A DNA stretch of 64,000 bases from Rickettsia endosymbiont of Gonocerus acuteangulatus (GTDB lineage Bacteria; Pseudomonadota; Alphaproteobacteria; Rickettsiales; Rickettsiaceae). Shown here in pieces: positions 36,902 through 47,835 of this stretch (its first letter is position 1; each line of letters opens with the position of its first letter). Location of the stretch: NCBI RefSeq assembly GCF_964026435.1, contig NZ_OZ032147.1, forward strand, positions 806,001 to 870,000, written 5' to 3'. The notes below the pieces were generated by a model. It saw only the letters and a program-made list of their open reading frames with translations. It ran no database searches and had not been told where the DNA came from. Position numbers and translations under genes: made by a program.

Positions 36902-38393
36902 TAGTTTAACCTACTACGCTGAACATGCAAAGAAATGTAGTCATGATGTTATTAATAGATTTTTAAGGAATGAAAAATATACACCTTCTTTGTTATGGGA
37001 ACACATCAAGAATGATGTTATTTTTTCATCTAATGGATATACAATATTTGATGATACGGTTTTAAATAAAAGGAATACGAAGCAAATAGAAATTGCAAGA
37101 TCGCAGTACAGTGGAGCTACAGGTAGAGTTACTAAAGGTATAGGAGTAGTGAGTCTGGTATATTATAACCCTGATATTAATAAGTTTTGGGTAATAGATT
37201 ATCGAATTTTTGCACCTGATCATGATGGAGCAACAAAACTAGAACACCTATTAAACATGTTAAATAATGCTGTTTATAGCAAGAAGATTCCTTTTCAAAC
37301 AGTACTTTTTGACACATGGTATTCTACACACAAAATTATGCAACATGTTGACTCTCTGGGGAAATATTATTATGCCCCTATTAAAGCCAATAGAAACGTT
37401 AGTAAAACACACGATTCTAAACCTTATAAAGCTGTAAAAGAGTTGACATTTTCAGATGAAGAGATCAGGCATGGAGTAGAGATTCATATAAAAGGCTTTG
37501 CTAAAAATAAGCATGTTAATTTGTTTAAATTTACTGTTTCTACCAACAGAGTTGAGTATGTTGTTACCAATAACAAAACTCACAAATCTTCTAAAGCTGC
37601 ACAAGATGAGTGTGGCTTTCGATGGGTAATTGAGAGCATGCACAGAGAAATTAAGCAACTTACTGGGATAGAACGTTGTCAATGCAGGAAACAGCGTATT
37701 CAACGTAATCATATTAGTTGGGCATTTTTAGTTTGGGCATTTCTCAAAAGGACTGCAAATACAATCGGTAAAACGGTTTACCAAATAAAGTTAGGGCTTT
37801 TAGATGACTATATGCAACAACAGCTGCGTTCTCCATCTTTACGATATTTAGAACCAAACATAGCGTAAGTTTTGCTCTATTCCAGATTCATCAAGATATA
37901 CTAATTTGTCTTTTGTGATGGTTTGTATCTTTGCTATAAATTCATTTCTTAATTTAATATCTCTTTTCGGATGAAAATGAGTTTTGTTTATAGCTATAGC
38001 CAAGTTTTCTGATTTGTCTTAAAATAGTTACAGATGCAATATTACCCCATTGCTTTGCTAACTCCTTTGATGTTTTATTCATATTAGCTTTAAAAAATTC
38101 TTTAAAAGATTCTGAATCTTTTATCTTATGACTATGTCCTTTCTGATAACCAGTTGCTGCTTCTAAAGTACCTTGCTTATCTTTTAATTTTTTCCATTTA
38201 TATATAGTATCACGACTTACATTAAATAATTTACTTACCTTACTTATTCGTATCCCTGCTTCTACAGCTTTTATAACTCTTAGTCTTAGTTCTATTGCAT
38301 ATGCTCGTGCCATATCTCTTTACATGCTTGTTAATATTTGCTTACTATAACATGATACTCTCGCTCTGTCAGTACCTTAATGACTTATGCTAT

Positions 38394-38757
38394 AGTATGA
38401 TTGCTGGGCTGTGTGTCAAAGATATTATTGCCCCAATAATATTTGATGGGACATGTAATAAGGACATTTTTGAAACTTATGTACAAGAGATATTGATCAA
38501 GGAATTAAAGGCTGGTCAGATAGTAGTAATGGATAATATTAATTTTCATAAAAGTACAAAAGTGAAAACGTTAATTGAATCTGTTGGTTGCAATATTTTA
38601 TTTTTACCAACTTACTCTCCTGACTTAAATCCTATTGAGCATTACTGGTTTAAAATCAAGAATGAAATAAGAAAAACTATTTCTAATTTTGAGCACTTTT
38701 TTGATGCTGTTTACTATGCTCTTAAAAAAGTCACTACCTTATCGCATTAAGCTATAC
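38394..38757 (+). pseudogene. IS630-B fragment (catalytic half)
   Basis: Begins mid-gene at SMIAGLCVKDIIAPIIFDG directly after the IS630-A end and runs through VVMDNINFHKSTKVKTLIES and SPDLNPIEHYWFKIKNEIRK to the terminus CTTATCGCATTAAGCTATA. The 5' half is missing. Confidence 0.85.
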
Positions 38758-38759
38758 TT

Positions 38760-38980
38760 ATTATTTTATTATTTTTTCATTGTCATCCCGTGGGGGCATT
38801 GCCTGCGTGGATCGGTTTTTCAGTTGTCACCTAGTTGCTTGTCCACACGGGATCAATTAAAAAATACAAATATAAAAAGCTTAGGTTATCTCGCTTTATG
38901 CTGGATCTAGTTCCCAAGCCACGGGATGACACCGGAAAAGTCTGGATCCTCGCCTACGCGAGGATGACATTGTACAATGA
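38760..38980. repeat. Dispersed Rickettsia palindromic repeats
   Basis: TGTCATCCCGTGGGGGCATT, CTAGTTGCTTGTCCACACGG, GCCACGGGATGACACC and the unit TCCTCGCCTACGCGAGGATGA are repeated palindromic motifs also seen at 14262, 16281 and 61222. Non-coding spacer downstream of the symporter-kinase gene. Confidence 0.75.
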
Positions 38981-38982
38981 TA

Positions 38983-41727
38983 TCACAGCATAAAAATAAA
39001 AGTCGTCTTCCCTTGCTCATCATTTTCTGCCCAGATTTTGCCACCATGCAGCTCTATTACCTTTTTACATAAGGCAAGCCCCATTCCTCTACCACCTGCA
39101 GGTGAGCGGGTTTTTGAGCTTACGACAAACACACCGAATATAGTTTGTAGTTCCTCTTTTGGTACACCTATTCCATCATCTTTAATAGTAAATAAAATAT
39201 TATTTTCTTGCTTTTGTAAATCAATTTTTATTATGCCGTTATTACAGTAACTAATAGCGTTAATTATTAAGTTATCGAATGTATGGCTAATATAATGAGG
39301 ATCACATTTAAATATTATATTTTCTTCAATTTTAGATATAAATTCTAACTTCTTATTGTTCAAATATAATTTCTTACAAATTTTTATTCGCTCATGCAAT
39401 AGCTCACTTAAATTTATGCTTTCTTTTTTTAACTCATAACCAAGACTAGATAGTTTTGAAAAATCTAAAATATTGGCTATCAAACTATTTAACCTACTAG
39501 AGCTTTTAGCTATTATCTCTACTGCATTACGACGTTGATCATCACTAAATCTATCGTAATTAGCCCATAAAGTTTCACCAAGGCTAATAATACCGGTTAG
39601 CGGCGTATTTATTTCGTGGTTTATATTACGTAAAAATTCATGTTTTAAATCAAGTAATTTCTCTAGTTCCTGCTCTCTAAAGCTAACCCTATCCCCTAAA
39701 TGAGTATTTATTAGGTTAACTAATCTCTCTTGCTCTTGCCTTGGTCTTAAGAAAACAATTAACAACCCACTAAATAAAGTAAGGAAATATATCACTTTGA
39801 ACTGGAAACTATCTATATTAATTAACAGCTTCTCATCCATAAAATATTTATAAAACTCTATGCTAGTAAATACGCCAATAATAGTCATAAGTAAAGTAGT
39901 ATGCCATCTAAACAATGTCGCAATTATAAGCAGATTAATTATCAAACTCATTAATTGTAATTGATAGAAATTGCTTGATAAAACAAGCAAACTACTAAAA
40001 AATATCAATATACCAAAATTAGCAATAAACCAGAATAGCGATATAATATATTTCTTCTGAAACCTCAAAGGCCATAACGGATAGGTGATAAGTATTGCAG
40101 AAGTTACAAGCGTGCAGTGATAAATGATATTATATATATTTAGATGATTCATTATCCTGCTGTTAGGCGTAAGATATAAAGATGAAAAGATAGAGATTAA
40201 AATAAATATCCCAACATAGCTATAAGTGATTTCTTGGCGTGGTAATGTATTATTCCAATATATCAAAGGATTAAAATTCTTGATTAAGCTGAATAAACCC
40301 AAGAATCTTCTTCTTCGCTCTTGCTTTATCAGCCTTACGCTTAGTGGCTCTTTTAACGAACCAAAACCGCCTGGCTGTTTTAAAATATAATGACTACCAA
40401 GGAAAAAGATTAAGTTTATGATCGCAGCCGGCAAGATCGGATAAATTCCTATAATCTGCCTTAAAGAAAATAATTGCCATATTATGATTGTTAACAATGC
40501 TGCTACTGTGCCAATAAAAAAGGTTTTAGCAGTTGATTTAAAGCCATATATTATGAGAATCAATGGCAAGGTGATTATAGGTAAATAGATACTGGTGAGT
40601 AATAAGAATATATTAATTAGGTCTTGCGTATAAAGCGAGATAACGAATCCTATCAAACCTATGATAATTGCAGTTATATAGCTATATCGCAGCGAGGTTT
40701 TTTTACAGATATCATTAATAAAGCTTACTGTTGCAACGTTAATATAAGAGTTAGTGCTTGAGATTATCATTGCCATAATAACGCCAACTATTAAGCCTTT
40801 CAATCCTATATAGCTTTTAGTAATCTGAAAAAATAATTGACTACTATCGACAGCATTTTGGGAAAGTAATAATATCGCAATCCAAATGAATAAGACAGAT
40901 AAACAAAGGCAAATAATTGCTGAAATAAAAAAGGTTCTTGATATCTGGTGTATATCCTTTGCCATCAATATTCTTTGAAAAATCGAAGGACCAAGTGATG
41001 GAATCGCAAAATATATAAAGATATTTAGGGATATCCAAAATTTAGGGTTAGTATAATTAAATATCATCCCTAAATCGGTAAGACGATGTTGCACATTTGA
41101 GTCAATAGAAATAGTAGGATCACTAAAAACATTCCACACTATAATACCTATTACCGGAATAACGGCACTATAGGTAAAAAACTGTACAGCTTCAGTAAAA
41201 GTAACCGATTTAACCCCACCGAAAGCCGAATAGCTTATTATGAAAGTCGCTAAAAACAAATCTACGTAAAAATTTGAGATACCGAAAAATAACTCTAGCA
41301 CTAAACTTGCTATGTGAAACTGAATGGCAATCCTGCCTATAGCCATTAATATGCTAACAATAGCGGTAAGACCACGAACTTTATTGCCGTAAGCGTTCCC
41401 CATTATTTCGGCTACTGACCTACTGCCTAAAAAATGTTCAAAACGAGGAGCAAGAAAATAGGCAATTAAGAGCCAACTAACAACACTACCGAGTATGCTA
41501 GGAAGCAAGTAAAACAACCCGTCAGTATATATTCTTGCATTATCGATTAGGAAAGTACTAGTACCGATCCAAGTAGCAATTAGGGTTGCAACTATCGTAC
41601 CGGTTGAGAAATTCCTTTTTCCAATCGCATATTCCCGAATATTTTTTATATTTTTAATATCCGCAAACCCAACGATTAAATTAATCGCTAAAAAACTAGC
41701 AAAAATAAGAATGTCTATATTTGGCAT
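38983..41727 (-). CDS. Sodium:solute symporter-like sensor histidine kinase
   Basis: 914 residues. Residues 1-450 form a multi-helix SSS/PutP-type domain (FASFLAINLIVGFADIKNIK, YAIGKRNFSTGTIVATLIAT, SYSAFGGVKSVTFTEAVQFF). Another cluster of hydrophobic helices follows (about 500-650). A cytoplasmic kinase then has DHp HEFLRNINHEINTPLTGIIS with phospho-His near 704, and HATPase motifs NLIINAISYCN, IKDDGIGVPKEEL and GGRGMGLALCKKVIELHGGK. This is the CbrA-like architecture in which a transporter module senses a solute. No receiver domain is attached, so a separate response regulator must serve it. Intact, backbone gene. Start ATG 41727. Confidence 0.88.
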   Translation of the reverse strand: MPNIDILIFASFLAINLIVGFADIKNIKNIREYAIGKRNFSTGTIVATLIATWIGTSTFLIDNARIYTDGLFYLLPSILGSVVSWLLIAYFLAPRFEHFLGSRSVAEIMGNAYGNKVRGLTAIVSILMAIGRIAIQFHIASLVLELFFGISNFYVDLFLATFIISYSAFGGVKSVTFTEAVQFFTYSAVIPVIGIIVWNVFSDPTISIDSNVQHRLTDLGMIFNYTNPKFWISLNIFIYFAIPSLGPSIFQRILMAKDIHQISRTFFISAIICLCLSVLFIWIAILLLSQNAVDSSQLFFQITKSYIGLKGLIVGVIMAMIISSTNSYINVATVSFINDICKKTSLRYSYITAIIIGLIGFVISLYTQDLINIFLLLTSIYLPIITLPLILIIYGFKSTAKTFFIGTVAALLTIIIWQLFSLRQIIGIYPILPAAIINLIFFLGSHYILKQPGGFGSLKEPLSVRLIKQERRRRFLGLFSLIKNFNPLIYWNNTLPRQEITYSYVGIFILISIFSSLYLTPNSRIMNHLNIYNIIYHCTLVTSAILITYPLWPLRFQKKYIISLFWFIANFGILIFFSSLLVLSSNFYQLQLMSLIINLLIIATLFRWHTTLLMTIIGVFTSIEFYKYFMDEKLLINIDSFQFKVIYFLTLFSGLLIVFLRPRQEQERLVNLINTHLGDRVSFREQELEKLLDLKHEFLRNINHEINTPLTGIISLGETLWANYDRFSDDQRRNAVEIIAKSSSRLNSLIANILDFSKLSSLGYELKKESINLSELLHERIKICKKLYLNNKKLEFISKIEENIIFKCDPHYISHTFDNLIINAISYCNNGIIKIDLQKQENNILFTIKDDGIGVPKEELQTIFGVFVVSSKTRSPAGGRGMGLALCKKVIELHGGKIWAENDEQGKTTFIFML

Positions 41728-41789
41728 AGAATTAAGTTAATTTTCTATGCGATAATAATCACAAAAAGTAAAACAAACAATAACTTTGT

Positions 41790-41909
41790 GAGGTTAAAGG
41801 GTAAAGTAAGTATGGAGGTAGTTTTATTAGTTATAAAGTTGGTATCATTACTGCATAAGCGTTGCCTGCGTGGATCATTTTCCCCTGTCATCCCGTGGCT
41901 TGTCCTATA
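41790..41909. repeat. Fragment of dispersed palindromic repeat
   Basis: GCGTTGCCTGCGTGGATCAT followed by TGTCATCCCGTGGCTTGTCC, as in the other repeats; truncated at 41909 by IS630-B. Confidence 0.65.
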
Positions 41910-42857
41910 TAGCTTAATGCGATAAGGTAGTGATTTTTTAAGAGCATAGTAAACAGCATCAAAAAAGTGCTCAAAATTAGAAATAGTTTTTCTTATTTCA
42001 TTCTTGATTTTAAACCAGTAATGCTCAATAGAATTTAAGTCAGGAGAGTAAGTTGGTAAAAATAAAATACTGCAACCAACAGATTCAATTAACGTTTTCA
42101 CTTTTGTACTTTTATGAAAATTAATATTATCCATTATTACTATCTGACCAGCCTTTAATTCCTTGATCAATATCTCTTGTACATAAGTTTCAAAAATGTC
42201 CTTATTACATGTCCCATCAAATATTATTGGGGCAATAATATCTTTGACACACAGCCCAGCAATCATACTAATCCGTGATTTATGTTGATAGACCTTTTCA
42301 CCATAACATCTTTGACCGATAATGCTCCACCCGTGTTCTCTACAGCTATTATCTTCTATCCCAGACTCATCGATAAATACTAAATCTTGTTTATCTATAG
42401 TTTTTAGTTTCAATATAAACTCATTCCTTAGACCAATATCCCTTTTGGGATGAAGAAAAGTTTTTTTTATAACTATAACCTAATTTATTAAGCAATCTTG
42501 ATATCGTACTTGCAGATACTTTTTGACTCCAGTTATTAGCTAGCTCCATGGTGGTTTTATCAAAATTTAATTCTATAAATTTTTTAAATCCCTCTATGTC
42601 TCTTATTATTCTACGATGTCCTGTATGATAACCACTTTTTGCTTTGACATCCCCAGTTTGTTTCTTTAATTTTTTCCACTCTATTATAGTCTTCCTACTA
42701 ATAGAGTATATCTCTGAAGTCTCTTTTATTGTTTTACCATCTGTTAAACTTTTTATTACTCGTATTCTTAAATCGTATGAATATGCCTTTGCCATAAGTT
42801 TTTCATTTAGTATAATCCAACTCATACTATAAGTCACTACCTTATCGCATTAAGCTA
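41910..42857 (-). mobile_element. IS630-B, complete copy (two-frame transposase with A8 run)
   Basis: Ends TAGCTTAATGCGATAAGGTAG on both sides. Frame 1 starts at ATG 42795 (MAKAYSYDLRIRVIKSLTDG) and ends at 42421 after KKNFSSSQKGYW. Frame 2 (about 42476-41910) has TFLHPKRDIGLRNEFILKLK, LVFIDESGIEDNSCREHGWS, VIMDNINFHKSTKVKTL and SPDLNSIEHYWF. The frames meet at TAT followed by eight A; removing one A would make a single continuous transposase, as in IS630-A copy 1. It may be expressed through transcriptional slippage. Confidence 0.87.
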
Positions 42858-44078
42858 TATCTTCTGAATAAGGAGGTAATGAATAATGATAATACTGGAG
42901 CAAATAATGGAAATAAAAATATTGAATAAACATGGTAAAAGCTTAAGAAGTATAGCAAGAGAAGTAGGTGCATCAGTAAATACAGTACGTAAATATTTAA
43001 AATATGATGGTTCCCCTAAATATAAGGATAGGCCAAAGTTGGTAACAAAGCTTGCCCCATATAAAGACTACTTGAGTGACAGAATAAAATCAGCCCATCC
43101 TGTATCACTATCTGGTACTGTTTCAAGAGATAAAGGAGTTGGGTTACACAGGCGGGATGACCCAACTCAGGGATTATTTAAGGAGTATAAAGCCTGCAGC
43201 TAAACAGGAGGATATGATAAGATTTGAGACTGCTTCTGGCAAACAGATGCAAGTTGACTGGATAGAATTTCGTAAGGGGAAAAGTCCTCTATCAGCTTTT
43301 GTGGCTACATTAGGATTTAGTCGAGCAAGCTATGTAGAATTTGTTACTAATGAGAAGCTTGTAACATTAATAGAATGCCATAAGCGGGCATTTGAATATT
43401 TTGGCGGAGTGCCAGAAGAAGTACTGTATGACAACATGAAGACAGTAATACTGGATAGGGATACATATGGTCCTGGCATACACCGCTTTAATAAAGGTAT
43501 GCTGGATTTTGCCAAACATTACAGTTTGAAAGGAGCAATCTTCCGCCACTACCATTGGATTATAGTGGTAGTCATCCTGCAGCACTAGAGATTATGGAAG
43601 ATAAAAGGGAATGATTTTCTACAGTTTCCTTACAACATTCCCTCTGCATATACCAAAGTATACTGGAGGCATTATGAACCTACAGCACCAACGTATAGAA
43701 GAGCTATGCCGCTCTTTAAACCTTATTCAGATAGCTGAAAATTATTTTGATATTGCACAATCTTCTAGTAAAGAAGACTCAAGTTATACGGATTTCCTTG
43801 AGTCAATATTAAAAACAGAGCTGTTGGCACGACAGAATAGAAGTAAATCAATACTCACCAGAATGGCAGGTTTTCCTGCTATTAAAACGCTGGATAATTT
43901 TGATTATGATTTTGCTACAGGAATAAAACGCAAGATTCTGGAAGGCCTAAGATCTCTATCTTTTGTAGAAAGACAGGAAAATATTATTCTGCTTGGTCCT
44001 TCTGGAGTAGGAAAAACCCATATAGCTATTGCCCTTGGTTATGCAGCTACACAATGTGGAATCAAGACTAAATTTATA
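42858..44078 (+). pseudogene. IS21-B fragment: broken istA and 3'-truncated istB
   Basis: istA begins at 42886 and frameshifts near 43120 into 43139-43588 (SGKQMQVDWIEFRKG, VPEEVLYDNMKTVILDRDTY). Most of its 3' half is deleted: only DYSGSHPAALEIMEDKRE remains near 43556-43610. istB starts at 43674 (MNLQHQRIEELCRSLNLIQI), has Walker A LLGPSGVGKTHIAIALG and is cut at 44079 by IS256. The first bases are lost to IS630-B. A different IS21 lineage from IS21-A. Confidence 0.85.
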
Positions 44079-44469
44079 GGCTCTGTCCAAATAAGTGTGG
44101 GAATTTCTCAAAGGTTATATAAAAATATAATATAACAAAAGGAGAAATTATATGAGCCAAAAACAAAATGAAGCAATGAATCAAGCGATAGATTTATTAA
44201 TAAATAATGATACAGATATATCAACATTACTTAAAGAGGATGGTTTATTAAAGCAATTAACCAAACGGCTTGTAGAGAAGGCATTGCAGTCAGAGATGAA
44301 TAATCACTTAGGATATGATAAATATTGTCATACTGATAGTGATGTCATTGCTAAAATAAAAGGGACCAGTAAATTGCACGAAAAAGGGACCAGAGAAGTT
44401 GGTGTGACCTAATAAGGTTAATGTGCAATATTCACTAGATAATTAAGCAAGTAAATATCTAGTGATACA

Positions 44470-45891
44470 ATGATAAGAATAAATATGTATACAACAATTA
44501 TCACCCTTTATAAACAAGGCAATAGTCAAAGGAATATTGCCAAACTAACAAGAACAGACCGCAAAACAGTACGAAAAATAATAAACCGCTATGTAGAGGC
44601 TGGTACAGAATCCCCAGCAATCTATGAACGATCTTCAGTTTTGGATTTTTGGCACGAAAAAATAATTGAGTTATTAGAAAAAAATCTGAGTTACATAAGA
44701 ATTTTTGAGGAGTTAAAAAATCAAGGTTATACAAGCAGTTATACTTCTTTGACCCGTTATATCAAAAAATATAAAATTAAGGATAACAGTTGCATTCGTT
44801 TTCATACTTTAGCAGGAGAGGAAGCACAAGTAGATTTTGGTGACATAGGCTTACAGTATAATTCTAAAGGGCGTAGAGTTAAAGCATATGTATTTAATAT
44901 GCGTTTAAGCTATAGTCGCCTTGATTATTATGAAGTAGTGTTTGATCAAAGTTGTCAAACATGGATTCAATGTCATATCAATGCATTTAATTATTTTGCT
45001 GGTAGTCCAAAAGTAATAAAACTTGATAATCTTAAAGCTGGAGTAGTAGATGCCAATTTTTATGAGCCAGTATATCAGAAGGAATATAAGTGCTTAGCCG
45101 ATCATTATGGAATTTTACTTTCTCCTTGTCGAGTGTATCAACCGCAAGAAAAAGGCAAAGTTGAGTCGGGAATAAAATACGTTAAAAATAATTTTTTTGC
45201 TGGTCGTAAATTTGATAGATATGAAGAATTAACAAATGGTCTTGCAAATTGGTTAAATAAGGCCAATAGCCGAATACATGGTACTACTAAGAGAATACCT
45301 AGAGAACTGTTTGAGCAAGAGGAAAGAAGTAGTTTGATTCCTTTACCATTAGAAACTTTTGATTTGTCATCTTGGCATAATCGAAAAGTAGCAAAAGATT
45401 GTCATATTACCATAGATAATAATTATTACTCTGTACCAGCAAAATATATATACAGTGAGGTAATGGTACAATTGTCCCCAAAACTTGTTCAAATATTTTC
45501 TATACAAAATGATTTAATAGCAAGACACGTTAGAACAGAGGGCAAGGGGATATTTACCACTAATCCGTCTCATTATGCTAAATACAAACGTCTATGCCCA
45601 GGTTTTATAGAATATAGTGAACATTATCAACAACAAATGCAGCAGATAGGGAATAATTGCAGTTTATTATTAGAATCATTACAACAAACAAGAGTGAATG
45701 ATTGGCAACGTTGTGCACGAGGTATCATTTCTTTACGTAAGGTTTACAATGATGACTTAATAGATAAAGCCTGTCATAGAGCACTACATTATGGTATAAG
45801 TTCTTACTCTAAAATTAAGAATATTTTAAATAGTAATGCAGTAAACTTACCATTACCAGAGTTTGGAGGTAATAATGCAGAACTTATTTAA
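44470..45891 (+). CDS. istA: IS21 transposase IstA (copy 2)
   Basis: 473 residues, identical in protein sequence to the 33298 copy. Intact. Confidence 0.94.
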   Translation: MIRINMYTTIITLYKQGNSQRNIAKLTRTDRKTVRKIINRYVEAGTESPAIYERSSVLDFWHEKIIELLEKNLSYIRIFEELKNQGYTSSYTSLTRYIKKYKIKDNSCIRFHTLAGEEAQVDFGDIGLQYNSKGRRVKAYVFNMRLSYSRLDYYEVVFDQSCQTWIQCHINAFNYFAGSPKVIKLDNLKAGVVDANFYEPVYQKEYKCLADHYGILLSPCRVYQPQEKGKVESGIKYVKNNFFAGRKFDRYEELTNGLANWLNKANSRIHGTTKRIPRELFEQEERSSLIPLPLETFDLSSWHNRKVAKDCHITIDNNYYSVPAKYIYSEVMVQLSPKLVQIFSIQNDLIARHVRTEGKGIFTTNPSHYAKYKRLCPGFIEYSEHYQQQMQQIGNNCSLLLESLQQTRVNDWQRCARGIISLRKVYNDDLIDKACHRALHYGISSYSKIKNILNSNAVNLPLPEFGGNNAELI

Positions 45892-46618
45892 TGACCTACG
45901 AAGCTTTAGATTATCAGGTATAGTCAATAGTTTAAATGAAAGGATTATTTATGCTCAAAATAATAAACTAGGATTTAAAGAATTTCTATCACTATTATGT
46001 GAAGATGAAAAATCTAACCGTAAGGATAATAATTACCGTCGCCGTAAAAGTGCTGCTAAATTGCCGGTAACTAAAAATTTAGAAGACTTTGATTTTAATT
46101 TCCAACCAAGTGTTGATGCCAAAGTAATAAGTGATTTATCAACTTGTGATTATATTAATACTAAGGGAAATGTAATATTCATAGGTGATTCAGGAACTGG
46201 GAAAACTCATCTTGCCATTGGGCTAGCATTAAAAGCTTTAACACGAGAATACTCTGTATATTTTACTACGGTATCGGATATGCTTTATAATTTACATATT
46301 GCAAGAGCAGATAATAGTTATCACAAAAAGGTTAAATTACTCCTATCGTTTGATTTATTAATTCTTGATGAGCTCGGGTTTAAGCAATTGCCAAAACATT
46401 CAGTAGAAGACTTTTTTAATATTATTGCTAAACGATATGAAAATAAATCTACCATTATTACCACAAACAAGGATTTTGAAAAATGGAATGAAATATTTGC
46501 TGATGAAGTATTAACTCATGCAATTATTGATCGAGTGGTACATCATGCTCATATACTAAACATAAAAGGTAAAAGTTATCGTATTAATAACTATAAATCT
46601 GGAGGTAATATGGCATAA
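45875..46618 (+). CDS. istB: IS21 helper ATPase IstB (copy 2)
   Basis: 247 residues from the ATG following GGAGGT; identical to copy 1. Overlaps the istA end by 17 bp. Confidence 0.93.
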   Translation: MQNLFNDLRSFRLSGIVNSLNERIIYAQNNKLGFKEFLSLLCEDEKSNRKDNNYRRRKSAAKLPVTKNLEDFDFNFQPSVDAKVISDLSTCDYINTKGNVIFIGDSGTGKTHLAIGLALKALTREYSVYFTTVSDMLYNLHIARADNSYHKKVKLLLSFDLLILDELGFKQLPKHSVEDFFNIIAKRYENKSTIITTNKDFEKWNEIFADEVLTHAIIDRVVHHAHILNIKGKSYRINNYKSGGNMA

Positions 46619-47835
46619 AAATTTTTAAATATAGTGGTTCCTTTTTCGTGCAATTTACTGGTCCCTTTTTAATTGACAATGACAGTGATAATGTTCGTAA
46701 TGGTAAGAATGTAAAGAATCTAGTAACAAATAATGGAGTTATAGAGATTGAGGTTCCAAGGGATAGAAGTAGTACATTTGAACCTGCATTAATTCCAAAG
46801 CGTCAAAGACGTATTGAAGGATTTGATGATAAAATAATATCGTTATACGCTAAAGGAATGAGCTTATCTGATATTAAGATTCAAATGCAAGAATTGTATG
46901 GAGCTGACGTTAGCGAAAGTTTGATAAGTCAAATTACTGATGATGTAATTGAGGATGTCAAGATATGGCAAAGCCGACCATTGGATCGAGTATATGCTAT
47001 AGTATTTTTTGACTGTTTAGTAGTAAAAGTACGTCAAGATAAACGAATTATCAATAAGTCTGTATATGTAGCATTAGGTATTGATTTATCTGGCAGGAAG
47101 GATATTTTAGGATTGTGGATCAGTGAAAATGAAGGAGCAAAATTTTGGCTTGGTAATTTTACTGAGATGAAGAACAGAGGTATGCAAGACATGCTTATTG
47201 CTTGCAGTGATAATTTAACCGGTATGTCTGAGGCGATAGAGGCAGTTTTTCCGAAAACCGAACATCAATTATGTATTGTACATCAGATTAGAAATAGTTT
47301 AAAATATGTATCATATAAAGACCGAAATAAAAGTAATCCCCGCCGCAAGCAGCGGGGTATTTTAGAAGAAAGCTAGCTGATGATCCTCATGCAGTTTCTG
47401 ATATTCCTTGCCTTGGTTTTTTACGTATTTTCCTATCATATTCTCATTTCCATGCTTACCTACCGTACTCGTAAAATATCCATCAGTCCAAAATTCTCCA
47501 CCCCATAATTGTTTCTTTACCTGTGGACACTGTCTAAATATTTGACGAGCTGTAACACTTTTAATTGTTGTTACTATTTTTGTTACGCTATAGGTTGGTA
47601 CAGATTGTACCAAAAAATGGACATGATCTTCATCAACCCCTATTTCTAAAAATTTTATTTGATATCTCTTTTCTATCTCTAAACATATTTCTCGTAATAC
47701 TTGATCAACTGATACGTCAAACACTGCTCGGCGATATTTTGCTGGAAATACCATGTGATACAGCAGTACTGTCATTGTCAATTAAAAAGGGACCAGTAAA
47801 TTGCACGAAAAAGGAACCACTATATTTAAAAATTT

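Larger units (their letters stand above)
35651..37874 (+). mobile_element. IS701-like element (outer copy) with a second copy nested inside
   Basis: Ends CAAAACTTACGCTATG and its complement, flanked by CTCT at 35647-35650 and 37875-37878. The transposase frame starts with SKRIKLQVIPINRTDYCQF, breaks at NYS (35791) and resumes as LTYYAEHAKKC at 36906, continuing to 37868. The interruption is a complete copy of the same element on the minus strand with TAGT duplicated (35788-35791, 36902-36905). Confidence 0.9.
35512..38393 (-). pseudogene. IS630-A copy 4, split by the IS701-like nest and 3'-truncated
   Basis: Pieces 35512-35646 and 37875-38393 rejoin at CCTCTATTCCAG once the IS701-like nest (35651-37874) and one CTCT are removed. 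The 5' part (119-aa frame at 37954-38313, HTH) has the same TATAAACAAAACT frameshift as copies 2 and 3. The 3' end is cut at 35511 by IS21-A copy 1. Confidence 0.88.
44344..46683 (+). mobile_element. IS21-A copy 2 (complete, 2340 bp)
   Basis: Same length and ends as copy 1; flanked by AGTGAT on both sides (6-bp target duplication), which proves the boundaries. Encodes IstA and IstB identical to copy 1 at protein level. Confidence 0.95.
44079..47325 (+). pseudogene. IS256-family copy 2, split by IS21-A and 3'-truncated
   Basis: Starts with GGCTCTGTCCAAATAAGTGT. The transposase begins at 44152, is interrupted at 44344-46683 by IS21-A copy 2 with AGTGAT duplicated, and resumes through FEPALIPKRQRRIEGFDDKI without the frameshift seen in copy 1. 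It ends at YKDR (47325), where IS200 copy d starts. Confidence 0.9.
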
